Source of the DNA: Holothuria scabra
Taxonomy: Eukaryota > Echinodermata > Holothuroidea > Aspidochirotida > Holothuriidae
Length of the DNA stretch: 64,000 nt
Assembly (NCBI GenBank): GCA_037179385.1
Contig: CM074179.1
Span: 4,216,001 to 4,280,000, forward strand
Reading direction: 5' to 3'
A program made the translations under genes and the position numbers. The notes below the pieces were generated by a model, which saw only the letters and a program-made list of their open reading frames with translations, searched no databases and was not told the DNA's origin. Numbering within the stretch: the first letter of the stretch is position 1; every line of letters starts with the position of its first letter. This document shows, piece by piece, positions 11,470 to 24,109 of the stretch.

Positions 11470-12670
11470 CAGTGGCGTACGCAGGATTTCTCTGAAGGGG
11501 AAGGGGCATGCAGTATGGTCTAAGGGGAGGGGTGTCCGGAAATTTTTTGACGTTTTCAAGAAGCCTACATGCAAAATGGTGCAAAATTTTCGACTTTGAC
11601 AGGAACAGTGTTAAAAGTTGAATCGTGGTGGTTCATGAGGATAAAACTGAAACTTTTGTGTCTTGACATGCATTTCTTTATGCCATTTATGCTACGTTAC
11701 GAAGAAAAACCTGTCATTAAATTTGCACACTATTAGGAGTCAAAATAAAAGAGCACTGCTAGGTATTTGTGGTTTTTCTTGGCCACAAAATGTTATTTTG
11801 TCATAAAGATTATCTAAGCGGAGCGTAGAGAAAATTTGGAAAAATCAGACCCCTTAGATGGCCGGAAATAGCATTTTCTAGGCTAATACGAAGAATGTAG
11901 CCAGTCGCTTTCTTCTTTTGTCGTTTGCAACAAAATGCTCACTTCAAAATATGTTCGCAAACTGCAAAGTGATCAGACAGTTAAGAGCTAATTTTACCCC
12001 AAATATGTAATTTTTCCCAAAAGACCGAGCGAAGCGCCACCATTGATTGGCGCGGAGCGTAAGGGAAATTTCGAAAAATGAGACCCCTCAGATGGTCAAA
12101 ATAGCGTATTTATGCTTGTAAAGAGAATCTAAACATGTAGTCTTTTTTATCTATGCCACTAGTGGGAAACAGATTCTACCTTTTCAATTGAAAATTGGAA
12201 TGTGACAGAATTTGGCTAGGTCTATTTGTAGGAATTAAAAAAAAATTGGCATCACTGAAAGACCTTGCAGGGACAATCCTTCCCCTTTGAAAATTTTTGA
12301 AAAATTGGGTGTCCTTATAAACAATCTGGTGCCACATATGCTATCTTTTAAAGTAAAATCTGTGTTAATAAAGTTAGACTACGTATTTTTAAGAACAAAG
12401 AAAAAATGGCATCTGTGAGGGGGGCATGACCCAATGGTCTTCTCTTCGCACGCCACTAAGGAGGCCTAATAGTGGCTCCATCACACAGGATATTCTGTGA
12501 GAAGAGCAGTCTGTTAAGTGTAGAAGGCTACAAGGTACTCGTTGTCCATTTATTGTTGCTCTCAAAGTCAGCAGAAAGCTATTTTCCCGAACTAGCTTGT
12601 AAGCATCGTTATGTACACAGAGTAGAATCGTACAGCTCTGTTAGCTTGTAGAAGAACATAACAACCTCGG
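11470..12670 (+). repeat. Inverted-repeat pair, left copy (about 1.2 kb)
   Basis: The copy begins GCAGTGGCGTACGCAGGATT. Its complement recurs at 20655-22041 in the same internal order: the GACGTTTTCAAG block, the TTGACAGGAACAGTGTTAAAAG block, two AAGCGGAGCG-type modules (near 11816 and 12024), TGTGGCACCAGATTG and the CACGCCACT end near 12450. Homology continues past that inner terminus to about 12670. It is non-coding and probably derives from a non-autonomous DNA element. Confidence 0.8.
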
Positions 12671-14778
12671 CACTAGCGTAGCCAGCGGGGGGGGGCAGGG
12701 GGGGAGAGTGCCCCCCCCCCACAGAAATTTTGGGGACGCGATGGGCGATGTTGAAAAATGAAGGGGAGCCCAAAAAAATAAAAAAAAAAAAATAAAAAAA
12801 ATAAACGGCAAGAGGAGGGAGGGAATCGGGGGCCTTTTTTTACAGTTTTTCGGGGGGGGGGGGGGGGGGCTCATAGTCGTTACGATAAAATATGCAGTCC
12901 CCGACGGCGACTAGTCTCCCCGACTGTTTTCCTGTTTTTTGCTCTCAAGGGACAATTTCCCTAATAAGAACCCCAAATTTTCGGCGCGCTACGCGCGCTG
13001 TAGATTCACTCCAGTTTTTTCAATACTTCCATTCCACATGTCTATAGAGTGTAAGTCCTCTCAACCTTACCAAGTAACTGGTAGGCAGACTACACAGGTT
13101 ATGCAGAGGTCGTAAATTTTATCCCATATCACAAAGCCTAGTTGCTGTTCTCTTGTGTGTGTCATGCGATAGGTCAGATGGTGAGCCACTCACGGAGCAT
13201 AGTTTGGCTATTTTATCGGGTATTCCAGGTGGTTTCGACATAATGTATGCTATCCGCGATACGGTCTGGAACCCCTACAGTTTCTATTTTTTTTCCTTTT
13301 TGTTCTTAATGATTACATTGGCTATGTTATTTTTGTAAGGCCACCAAAAAATTTCGGGCGCTTTGCGCGCTTTGCAATTTCACGATTCAGACTCAAAAGA
13401 ACACTAACTCGGCTTTTAAAATATTAAGTAACATTGTGCAAAATGTGCCCAAGGCTGCAATGACATGGGATAGTTAGGCTCCTTCATACCACTCCCTTGA
13501 CATCGGGGCTGTCGGAACTTGTGGTCGCTGGTATGACCCGCCCCCTGTCGGGGATAACCAGTCGCCTTCTCATGGTCGGTTTAGTTACTTTGGCTTTCAC
13601 AAGAGATATTTCTGCGATAAACCCCAAAATGTTCGGTACGCTTTGCACACTCTTCCTCAGTTCCGTTACCTAGAGCTAATAAAGTACAAACCCTTCCCAT
13701 CTTTTCATGTAAATTAATAAGTAGAATAAATGGATTAATGTTCATGTCGGGAATTTCATCTCATTTCGCTAAACTTAGTTAATTATCTCTTGTGTAAGTC
13801 GTGCGGTATACGGACTCGAAGAAGAAATTACAATATAATTTGGGTCCGATAGGGCCCAAATGCCGGGACAATTTATTGACCTATATAAGATTAAAAGAAG
13901 TACAGATTCTTTTTAGTGTAGGCTAACCCCAAAAATTTTTGCCCCCTTTTCCACGGTTAAATCAGTGCGGAAATATCTTCTTCTAGCATATACAAATTTG
14001 ATGTCGTTTATGGCTCGCAATGGCAGGTAAAGTGCACAGGTTTTCTTCAAACCTCCCTCACCAACTCATCGACGGCATCCTGGCTGTCGGGGCTTGGGTC
14101 GCTACCCACCCTGCCCCTCCCCCGTTTGGAGAGTGGCCCTTCGTCGGGCAAATCCTGGCGCCAAGCCTGGAGGGAAGACACATTTTTCCAGTTATGACTT
14201 GTTTATGTGTAATGAAGCAATGAACTAGAAATGGAAGCTGCATATTTTGGAGAGCGGCAACTATTTTGGAGGGGCGGTCAATTTCACTAGGAGGACGTGT
14301 CGGCTCTCTAAAACCCCCTGTGGAGAACACTGGAATCTAGTATAAAAAGAACAAAATATAGCACCATATTGCATCTAAGCTCTTCGAGACAGCAAAACAT
14401 TCCAAAAGGCGAAGGTAACACCCAGGGAGACAGGCCCGTGGTCAGGGGGTTCAGGGGGTTCGCACTTAGTCCCGGCCTTACCTAATTTTTGGGTTCGCAC
14501 TTAGTCCCGCCCTTACCTAATTTTTCTTATTTTTATTTATTTTTTTTTTTTATTTAAATGGAGTTTTGGCGTTTTTCAGGGCAAATGTCAATTCCGCTGG
14601 TTTAGCCAAATCAATGTAAGCCTTATGAGTAGCTATTTTGTTCCAGTGCGACACAATTCCCTAGGGCCCCATTGACTCGTACCGAGTAACCCTCTTACAG
14701 TCACACACTAACCCTGCTTACTCTCGAGGGAATAAGGAAAACATTGATACAAGATTGAAAATGTCCAAAAATTTCAAA
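12671..14778 (+). repeat. Direct-repeat pair, copy A (about 2.1 kb)
   Basis: The copy starts CACTAGCGTAGCCAGCGGGG and is followed by long G runs, including 18 G at about 12852-12869. It shares nearly all its sequence, in the same order and orientation, with 24110-26551. Landmarks are CGACTAGTSTCCCCGA, GTGTGTGTCATGCGATAG, CAACTCATCGACGGCATC and ATTGATACAAGATTGAAAAT. It ends in an A-rich run near 14776. The position of the 425-bp insertion in copy B is empty here (ATA at 14366-14368). No protein was recognised. Confidence 0.9.
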
Positions 14779-15139
14779 AAAAAAAAAAAAATAACGATTA
14801 ATTCTCCTTTTTGGTGGATGAAACGCCAAACTGGTTCATGGTATGAATGAAAGCCGTGTCTTTTATATCTTAATAGACTTCAGTCCCTTTCGTTAGTTTC
14901 TGTGGCCTAGTAACCTCCTAACTCTTTAACTAATACAGCCCTCGGCCTTTATAACTAAAAAGATGAATGTAACGCTCTGGTGATCTAGACAATGACGACC
15001 TTCTACTTAGTATCCGAAAACTGTTCTATTGTGGAATTTTTTTATGTGTTCACATGTGTGCCACCTGACTAAGCATGGTGGCTGACGGGGAAGGGAGTCA
15101 CAGACTCATGTAATCCCCCATTAGATGCCTCAAACTATC
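14779..15139. other. Interval without gene
   Basis: No exon, RNA gene or clear repeat boundary was found between copy A and the LINE to its right; part is probably LINE 3' non-coding sequence. Confidence 0.5.
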
Positions 15140-17130
15140 TTAAGTGAGGAAGGACTTGAACATGTTGATAAGGTTGCAATCGACAGCCTCAGGTGGTAAC
15201 TTATATTCAAGCGTTGATGACCCTTTGTGTGAAAAAGTACTTCCTTGTATTTGGTTTACAAGGACCCTTATCATGTAGCTGTAACCTCTGGTAACTCCCG
15301 GTCCGTACCCCTTTTCAAAAAGACTACTAGAATTTATTTCTTCAAAACCTTTAATAATACGAAAAGTTTCAATAAGATCTGCCCTAAACCTTCTCATTTC
15401 TAATGACATAAGTCCAAGATCATCAAGTCTCTGCTCATAAGGCAAATGACGAACATCCGGTACCATACGTGAAAACCTCCTCTGAACCTTTTCAAGCAGA
15501 TTAACATCTTGTCTTAAATGAGGACTCCATGCTGGACTTCAATATCCCAAGACAGGACGAATCGGAGACTTATACAATAGGAGCAGGATCTATCTATCCT
15601 TAAAAGTCAAGGTTCAACTAAGTATGCCAAATGTTTTGTTTGTTTTCTTAACTATTACAGAAACATGTCTACCTGGATTCAAGGACTCACGCTTAATGAC
15701 ACCAGGAACGTTTTCCTCATCTATTGCTTGCAAAGTCTAAATTTCCTCTCATAAAATAAGAAAAACTGACATTACTTCTACCAATATGGAGAACTTTACG
15801 AACTATACATTTATTTACATTAAGTAACATTTGCCAGGGCTGTGACCATGCATTTGTGAAGTAGCCAAATCCTGTTGCAGACAAGCATTATCACCTTCTC
15901 CTTGAACTTTTGAGAACAACTTAGTATCATCTGTAAATTTAATGATGCTTCCACCTATGTTGTCATCTATGTAATTTATTAAAACTGTAAGCAGAACAGG
16001 TCCTAACACCGATCCTTGAGGTACACCGCTACAAACATGTGACCAATCGGAAATGCTACCTCCAAGTTGCACTCTCTGCTTCCTTTCAGACAACCAAGCC
16101 TTAATCCAATTACTTATACCAGACACACCATGTCCCAGCAGCTTAGCAATGAGACGAAGATGAGGAACCTTGTCAAATGCCTTCTGAAAGTCTAAGTATA
16201 TAACATCAACAGGGAAATCATGATCGACAAATTTAGTCACCTACTCTATAAAAACTAGCAAGTTGGATAGGCATGATTCACCACTCATAAAACCATGCTG
16301 GGAGTCACTGATTAATTTGTAAACATACGGGTGAATTACCAATTCAATTCCATCAAAACTACTGGTCTGTAATTTGTAGGATTACTTTTGGTTCCCTTTT
16401 TGAAAATTGGTACCACATTGGCATATCTCCAATCATCTGGCACTACCGAATCCTTCATGTTACTCGTAATAATCTTATGCAGTGGCACACTCAATTACTG
16501 ATGGGCTGCCTCCTTTTAGACCCTTGGGTAAATTGCATCTATGTCTGGAGCTTTTTCAGGCTTAAGACTTTGTAGCTTTATACAAATGGTTTCTTGCAGA
16601 AAGACAGTATCACGCAATTCCTCCCTATAACTAGCTTGGAAAATTTGTCCAGGCTGAGGCAGGGTGTCACATGACTCCATAATCAAAACAGACGTAAAAT
16701 AATCGTTCAAAAGATTTAAAGCTAAAGCATTATTTGTTACCATTTCACCATTGGAGTCAAAAAGTGGACCAACTTTCTCTTTGGTTTTCAATTTTGAACG
16801 ATCGCATAAAACGACTTAGCATCATGTTGATATTTTCAGCCAATTTCACTTCAAAGTGCCTTTTTGCTTCCTTTACCTTTTTAGTATACTCATTAAATCT
16901 GCCCTTATAAATTGAATAATTAGTGTCTGTCCTACATGCTTGGTACTGCTTCCATAAATGATACTTCTTCTTAGCAGCCGGGTCTCTGAGCAACTTTTGT
17001 CATCCATTTAGGTTTATTCACATTCTTCTTTTCCCCGTTGGAATGAATTTTTGACACAATTTTCTAACACAACCTTGAAGGAGTCCCACATCTCTTGGAT
17101 TGACTTATGCAAGAACCTTTAGTTTTTACT
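15140..17130 (-). pseudogene. CR1/jockey-like LINE, longer decayed copy
   Basis: Minus-strand pieces in order: a basic linker like those that follow the endonuclease (KKYHLWKQYQACRTD, 16757-16993); a segment with LALNLLNDYFTSVL (16516-16791); the reverse-transcriptase palm with [27 protein letters not shown] and FTDDTKLF (15815-16240); and a C-terminal region with LPYEQRLDDLGLMSLEMRR (15140-15466). Palm box FADD is altered to FTDD, but both aspartates remain. Frame changes and stops separate all pieces. It is related to, but distinct from, the LINE at 9650-11000; both are on the minus strand. Confidence 0.9.
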
Positions 17131-18264
17131 TAAGTCCTCCCTTGTTGCATTACAGTCACCTTTCCTGTAATTATAAAGAATTTACATGCTCTTTTTAAAT
17201 GTGTTGCCACCGTTGTTCTTTCCCCTGCCCCTGTCACACAGTCCCTGCAGGTTGTACGGTACACTTCAGTGGGCTACTTGGGTTCATCAGCTCCCGCCTC
17301 TGCTGGCTCTTTAGAAACCACACTCTCTTCAGCTCCTCAGAAGGGACGCCTTCTTCTGACCAAAATTTTGCGGCCTTTTAAGCAAATATGGAAGTTGTAT
17401 ATTGCAGAACATTTTTATTTTGGATTTCATGTAGCCTTTGAGGAAATTTGGAAATTTGAGGATTATTAAAGATTCTGTACTTCCTTTTGGCATGTATCTA
17501 AGATGTTGCATGGATTCTGAAGATAATTGTCGTTACACATAGTACGTAAGAAAATTTTTCACCCAACGTATTATGGGCTCTTGGAATTCATTGCCAGAGT
17601 ATGTTATCAATGCTCCTGTGAGAACTCTAATGATAGACTAGATAAACACTAGATCGACACACCAGGAGTGTCCGATTACATGGATGGTTAACTTTATGAC
17701 CCTTGTACTATTTCTGTTGTGACATGAACTGCATGGACGTCCGCAAGGGGGGGGGGGCAAGGGGGGCACTTGCCCCTCCTGGAAAATCCAAATTGTGAAA
17801 AAATAGTTAAAAATTAAAATAAAAAAAAATAAAAATAAATCTTCAAAATACCTTCACTCACAGCGTCAGTTTTTACTCGTGAAATATGCGGACATTTGAC
17901 CATGAATAGCAAAAGAGAAGATGGTGCAGTATGCTGAATAGTGAAATCGTAATTTGGGGACCATCATTCGTGAGATCGATTGGAAATTTGTAATTGTAAA
18001 AACTATGTACTAGCCTTAGTTGTCAGGTGTGTAGTGTGCATATGGCATCCGACCATTGATGAATGCGTTGGTCTTGGTTTGGTCCCGTGCTGATTTCAAG
18101 TGGTGACGCGCGGGTGTAACTTGGATATACAAGGTGAATACGGGGGGGGGGGGGGGGGTGTATGCATGGTTCATAATTAGGTAATGGACATAGGCCTATA
18201 TAGGCTGTTTGACAGTTGTAAGTTTTATCGTGCATAGGCGTGTGAGGCCGTTACCAAGAGGCAG
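17131..18264. other. Geneless interval with a G-run element end
   Basis: Near 17740-17785 GTCCGCAAGG is followed by a G run, GGGGGGCACTTGCCCCTCC and an A-rich tract, a decayed member of the GCGTAGCCAG/G-run family. A G17 run lies at about 18142-18158. No coding evidence was found. Confidence 0.5.
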
Positions 18265-18695
18265 ATTTCCCTTCAACAATTTTTGCATTGAAAATTCTAA
18301 AAATCTAAAAAGTACAGATATTAAATTCCTGTTTCAGGGCTGGGTATATGCAGCTTATAACACTCGCCAAGTGTCGTTTCCGGCCATCTGGAGGGTTTGT
18401 AAGGCCCAAAATTTTCTTGTACGCTCCCCGCCAACCGATGATGGCGCTCCGCTTAGATAGTGTACACAATTCAATCATCCATGATTTTCCCTTCAACAAT
18501 TTTTTACATTGAAAATTCTAAAAATTACAGACATGATATTCCTGTTTCCAGGCTGGGTACATGCAGCTTAGAACACTCGCCAAGTGTCGTTTCCGGCCAT
18601 CAGGAGAGTTTGTAAGGCCCAAAATTTTCTTGTACGCTCAGTGCCAACTGATGGTGGCGCTCCGCTTAGATAGTGTACACAATTCAATCATCCAT
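18265..18695. repeat. Tandem pair of about 220-bp units with the GGCGCTCCGCTTAGAT module
   Basis: Two successive units each begin TTCCCTTCAACAATTTT, continue CATTGAAAATTCTAAAAA, and carry the module GGCCATCTGGAGGGTTTG, TTTTCTTGTACGCTC, GGCGCTCCGCTTAGATAG. Both end ACAATTCAATCATCCATGA. The starts lie about 221 bp apart (18266 and 18487). It is non-coding. Confidence 0.9.
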
Positions 18696-20654
18696 GAATG
18701 ATCTTGCCCCCCCCCCCCCTTTTAAAAATTTCTTTTTGATGAACTGCACTACTTTTTGTGAGCGATGAAATAGCCAATGGCCAACAACATCATAACAGAT
18801 ATGATTTGATACTATCTAAAGGACCGTGGATTGAAGTGTCCCGACGACATTGGAAAACGTTTTCTGAACGTTGTTGCCTTTTAAAGGGAAGTATTGTGAT
18901 TAAAATGCTCCATACAAAGAGTACAAAGAAAATGGCTCAGACACTATCCAACAATTCAGTCTTAATCATAAACCCCAGGAATAGCTACATTTCTCCAAAA
19001 TACTATGCACAAGAAGAGCCATGAACGATGCATGATTTGAGATGTTGAAAGTTTTGGTAGACAAATTTTTCTTGAGCAACAAAAAACTGAATTTCTATCT
19101 GTTGGAAACCAATTTCTTGAAAAGAAGGCTATCCCACCGCCTTATTTTTGATAATCCATCACCCTGTGTCCATTAATATTAGTTTTAAAAGGATGAATTT
19201 TTCTTGCAAAACAAACGCAATATTTCCCTTTAATGAGAAACTATGTCAACATCAAGAGCCTATGTTGGAGAAAATTTAAGAAAACGGAACGGTAATGCCA
19301 ATGTTTTCGATACGCTGTCGCTGAGGACGTGACATTGTCGATATATTACAGCGAATCGGTTTCAAGTTATAATCCAAGTTAAAACAAGCGTAATCTGTGA
19401 CGTCATTCAAAATCTGACATAGCGGATTTTATTGTATTTTCAAGAGACGATAGGCCATCTTTAACTTTTCGGTAGGCAACTGATTCGGGCTATAGATACT
19501 GCATAGTATGCAGTCATATTAATGTAGCGAGAACACTATAATACATGAACAAATGAATAGTTATTATTACTAATTTTTAAAACGTTAAAAGCACACTTGT
19601 AATTACGAATTTTAAAAACTACCTGTTAGAAATATCTGGATCCAGGACATTAATCCTCCAAATGACAAAAGCTCAACGAACCATAAAATTACTCTCTGAC
19701 TTTAGAGTGGAAGCCATCGCTAATTTAGCATGAAATTCACGGATCGACCCCAATTTGGAGGAAAAACTGTCAATCCAAAAGGAGTCCTGCATGGGCTCTT
19801 TAAAAGTGAATGTTCAGTCTTAAATGAGTTATATTTGTCCGTAAAGGTCAACAACGTTCACCCAAAACTTATTTTAAAGTGACTGCTAAATCTCAAAACT
19901 TTCTATTTATTTTTCTTCAGAAATTTTTCATTTTATTGTACGAATTCAGTTTGGCATATTCAACGTAAACCAAGCAGGAACTCCAAATAAATTTTTACAT
20001 TTGAGGAGAAAAATTATTGTCACATAACTTGGAAGAGACCATCATGAAACAAACTAATACAACTCTTCAAGTTGATATATATGCATTTCCCCTTTACTTT
20101 AACTCTTTCAGATTTTGAAAGTATATATAACACTTTTTACTGTGTCACCGCCAGTACATCAATTTACAGCAAAATTTAAAGATGTGTATTGAGTTAATTG
20201 CAGTGGCCTAGCTACTGAGTGGGGGGGGGGGGGCAGGGGGGAAAGTTGCCACCTGGAAAATTATTTGGGGAAATTTGAGGAAATTTCTTCTTTTAACAAA
20301 AATTTCTCAAAAATTTTGTAGAAATTGTGAGACATTTCTCATACATAATTCGTATTTTTATGCAACCAATTAACCCAGATTTCGTCAGTGTCGCATGAAC
20401 CGGCCCGACTCGCGTTCCACGGAAATGTTCTCGCCGCGTAGCAGATGAAAGTTCTCTTCTATACGCGCAGGTGTTTTGATCAGTGTATTCCAGTGCACAA
20501 GAAGCTGTTATTCATTAATTTAACAACAGATGACACAGTACAACTAACACTGAAAGGCTGTAAATCCGAACTTAAGAATATGATCTCTTTGTACACAGTA
20601 CCTGCGTTGTACACTTTCGGAATTCAGTAAAAGGATGTGAAAACTGACAAGTCA
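18696..20654. other. Geneless interval
   Basis: It contains a C run near 18706, an 88-codon frame at 18758-19024 without recognisable features, and at 20203 a CAGTGGCCTAGCTACTGAGT terminus followed by a 13-base G run. I see no exon or RNA gene. Confidence 0.45.
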
Positions 20655-22041
20655 CTAACGTAGACCCCGAAGGTTATATTGTCCTACAAGCTAGCAGAGG
20701 GAGGGGTTTAAACTATACCGATTTAACTCTGTGTACATAACTATGGTGGGGCTGAAACAATCCATTGCTTACGATAAACTTAACGTAAGTCTAGAAATTA
20801 GAATGAACGAGATCCATGGGCATACTTAGATTTTGTTACTTGGCCTTATCCTTGGAGGCTTACAGGCTATTTCGGGAAAATAGCTTTCTGCTCACTTGGG
20901 GTGTAACAATGAACAGATCTATGAATACCCTGTAGCCAACATACTACTGTTCTAACAGGATATCCTGTGTTATCGATACACGATTAGGCCTCCTTCCAGT
21001 GGCCTACCAAGGGGGGAACCACTGAGTCATGCCCCCCCCCCTCACGGATGTCATTTCTTTTGTTCTTAAAAATACATAGTTTTACTTTAGTAACGTAGAT
21101 TTTACTTCAAAGTTAGCATGTGTGGCACCAGATTGCATATAAGGACACCGAAATTTTCAAAAATTTTCAAAGGGGGAGGACGGTTTCTGCAAGGCCCCCA
21201 GGTGATGCCATTTTTTTACTCCTACAAATAGGTAAATTCTGTCAAATTCCAATTTTTACTTAAAAAGGTAGCCTCTGTATCCCATGGTGGCACCGATAAA
21301 AACAAAGACTTCATGTTTCGATTCTCTTTAGAAGCATGAATACGCAATTTTTGGCCATCCGAGGGGTCTGATTTATAGAAATTTTCTCTACGCTCCGCGC
21401 CAACCAATGGTGGCGCTTCGCTCAGTTTTGGGGGCAAATTACATTTTGGGGGTCAACAGCTCTTAACTCTCTGATCAATTTGCTGTTTGTGAACATATTT
21501 TGAAGTGAGCATTTTATTGCAAACGACAAAAGAAGATAGCGACTCGTTAGTTTCTTCTCATAAGTCTGGAAAATGCTATTTCCGGCCATCTGAGGGGTCT
21601 GACTTTTCGAAATTTTGTCCACGCTCCGCTCCACCCAATGGTCACCTAATGGTGGCGCTCCGCTTAGACAATCTTTATGACAAAATAACGTTTTCTGCCC
21701 AGGAATTACCGTAAATTCTATACCGATCAATGTTCTTGTGTTTTGACTGCTAGAAGTTTGCAAATTTAATGACAAGTTTTACTTCGTAAGGTAACGTAAA
21801 TGGCATAAGAATGCATGTAAAGACACGAAAGTTTCAGTTTTATCCTCATGAACCACCAAGATTCAACTTTTAACACTGTTCCTGTCAAAGTCGAACTTGC
21901 ACCATTTTGCATTTAGGCTCCTTGAAAACGTCAAAAACTTTCAAAGGGGAGGTGTACCCCTCCCCTAGACAGCCGATTACTCAACATACTGCCTGCCCCC
22001 TCCCCCCTCCCTTCAGAGAAATCCCGTGTACGCCACTGCGT
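20655..22041 (-). repeat. Inverted-repeat pair, right copy (about 1.4 kb)
   Basis: This is the reverse complement of 11470-12670, ending at GTACGCCACTGCG near 22041. It carries two GGCGCTCCGC modules (21349-21424 and 21578-21667). The copies are diverged, with many substitutions and small indels, so the pair is not recent. About 8 kb lies between the arms. Confidence 0.8.
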
Positions 22042-22095
22042 CCTAGTACATACAAATAAAACAGATATTGTTGACCGAAATAAATATACTAAGAT

Positions 22096-22905
22096 TTGTT
22101 GCAACTCAAATGCAATATGTCACCGGTGACTTTAAGGGTTGGAGACAAATACATTCGTCCATCTGACACTGTCCGTAATTTAGAGGTGGTAGTGTTTGAC
22201 AAACACATGTCTATGGATGCCTATATTAAATCTCTTTGTACTAGTCTTACCATGCAACTTCGAAATATTACACGGATTCGCAGATTCTTAAACTTTGACA
22301 CCTGCCATCTTGTCATCCGCTCCCTTGTCCTTTCTAGACTGGATCATGGTGATGCATTACTACTTGGTTGTAGTAAGAGTAACATCCATAGACTACAACG
22401 TATTCAAAACTGGTCTGCTAAACTTGTTTGTAAAGCTTTGAAGTACGATCATGTTACCCCTTATCTTATTAAGCTACACTGGCTCCCTGTTGAAAAGAGA
22501 CTTATCTTTACTTTAAAATTATGGTAATGGTTTATAAATGTCTCAGTCATATACCTCTACCACCTATTTATCAGATTGCATCTCTCTTTATCGTCCTGTC
22601 AGACAGAATTTACGTTCTGCATCTGATGTTACACGCTTAAATAAACATAGTACTATCGGGATTCTTAAGTCGATGGAAGGCAAATCATTCTTCTATGCTG
22701 TCCCATGCATCTGGAATAGTTTTCCAGTAAGTATTAGAAATTCTAGTTCATTGTCAAAGTTTAAGAAAAATCTTAAGACACGTTTGTATTGTATGTAAAC
22801 TTTTGCTAAGCGCTACGATCTTGATGGAGCAGCGCTATATAAGTACCTCTATATGTATGTATGTATTTCCAATTGCTCTGTGTTATACATTAAGATTAAA
22901 ATACA
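22096..22905 (+). pseudogene. L2-like LINE, 3' end
   Basis: A plus-strand frame at 22096-22527 contains VGDKYIRPSDTVRNLEVVVF, VIRSLVLSRLDHGDALLLG, IHRLQRIQNWSAKLV and LIKLHWLPVEKRLIF, all typical of the C-terminal part of L2/CR1-clade reverse transcriptase proteins. A second frame (22538-22798) continues with VPCIWNSFPVSIRN and SLSKFKKNLKTRL, with one frame shift between. The 3' tail contains AGCGCTATATAAGTACC and a TATG-type microsatellite, as in L2 elements. It is 5' truncated and dead. Confidence 0.88.
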
Positions 22906-22949
22906 GCGTCATCGTCATCAATGGTGTTTGTGGGGTGGGGGGTGGCTAT

Positions 22950-22999
22950 ATCGCTTCTCGGCCTTTTGGCTAAGATCGTGTGTGGTATCTGTTCTTTTC
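22950..22999 (+). ncRNA. U2 snRNA 5'-end fragment (pseudogene)
   Basis: Positions 22950-22977 match the first 28 nucleotides of metazoan U2 snRNA (ATCGCTTCTCGGCC, then TTTTGGCTAAGATC). After that come changes: the branch-point recognition segment GUAGUA reads GTGGTA, and similarity fades after GTATCTGTTCTT. The Sm site and the 3' stem-loops are absent, so this is a truncated retrocopy, not a working gene. It lies about 50-100 bp downstream of the L2-like tail. Confidence 0.85.
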
Positions 23000-24109
23000 A
23001 TCCAGTCTAGAATGGAGCCATTCATGACAGACCAATGCTTGAAATGGTCTGAGGGCTGTGAGGCTGGTCACGTATTGTCCTTCAGTTGACGTAATAGTTT
23101 CTTGGGGAAGCAGTTTAATGTTTGGTTTCGCCGAACGCCCCTTTGCCAGAGGATGGAGGGACTTCAGAAAGAATACTTAAGAGGGGTAGCATGGGGAAGA
23201 ATACCGTATATTTTGCAAGGGCAAAACATAAGTTTAAAATACTTCAAGGGAATATTTTTTCTGAGGTCAGTCGCCCCTGCGCCCCTTCCCCTCTAGCTAA
23301 GGACTGTACCGATAAATATATGTCTTTAATATAGAGCTGGAAATTGCATTGTCAAAGAGATCCATGTTCAAGTTCGGGTTCAATAAATTTTGTACATGCT
23401 GCATTAATTAAAATCAATTATTCGAATGCGCCTTTAAAAGAAATTACACTAAGCAAAAACGTAAGATAAAGATCACGCGTCATCGAAGACGCGGCTAAAA
23501 ATGTAGGTGCTAAACGCTAAATGTTTCACGTATATAGTCAGTTGAAAGGAGCAAATTATTCCATACCTTGGGGCCTTGAACTAGAGAGAAGTTAAGTCAC
23601 CAAACATGGACCCATGCCTGGCACCACAGGTTGAAACAGAACATATGGTTGAGTTAAAAGTGGTGCCAAGTATGTAGGTCTAACTTCATACAAGAGATAT
23701 AGAAATCGAGAAGTTGGTAAGAGATAACGACCTCCCTGGTTAAATCGATTTCTGTAAAGACTGGGAGCCAATCCATGGAGAGACTGGAATAATCTGATCT
23801 AGGTATTTCGATTGCGAATGTGAGGGTAGACTCTTAATTCCTAGAAAATAACGATATATGCAATGTGTCTAAATGTTACAGTTGTGAAAGTTAAGGGCAG
23901 GTTTACCATTCCTAGAAAATTCTGAATGAAATGAAAGAAGAAAGAACACAACTTACGATACGAGCTGAGGGTAGGCAATATCTGCAATATGTTGTGAACA
24001 TTTGATTGGACTTTTGTTTCTCCATGCGCAGCAGCTGCAGGTATTTTACTCACTGACAATGCACACCGTGATTGACCATACTAAGACCAATCCCCCATAC
24101 ACTAGCGTA
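23000..24109. other. Geneless interval
   Basis: No exon or recognisable repeat boundary was found. A short segment near 23880-23930 (TTAAGGGCAGGTTTACCATT) resembles one near 29677-29705, so an old dispersed repeat is present. Confidence 0.45.

Noticed and set aside
12641..12874. Proline-rich minus-strand frame
   Set aside because: It arises from G runs and A-rich tracts of a repeat terminus, not from a gene.
22950..22999. Functional U2 snRNA gene
   Set aside because: Branch-recognition bases are changed and the Sm site and 3' half are missing.
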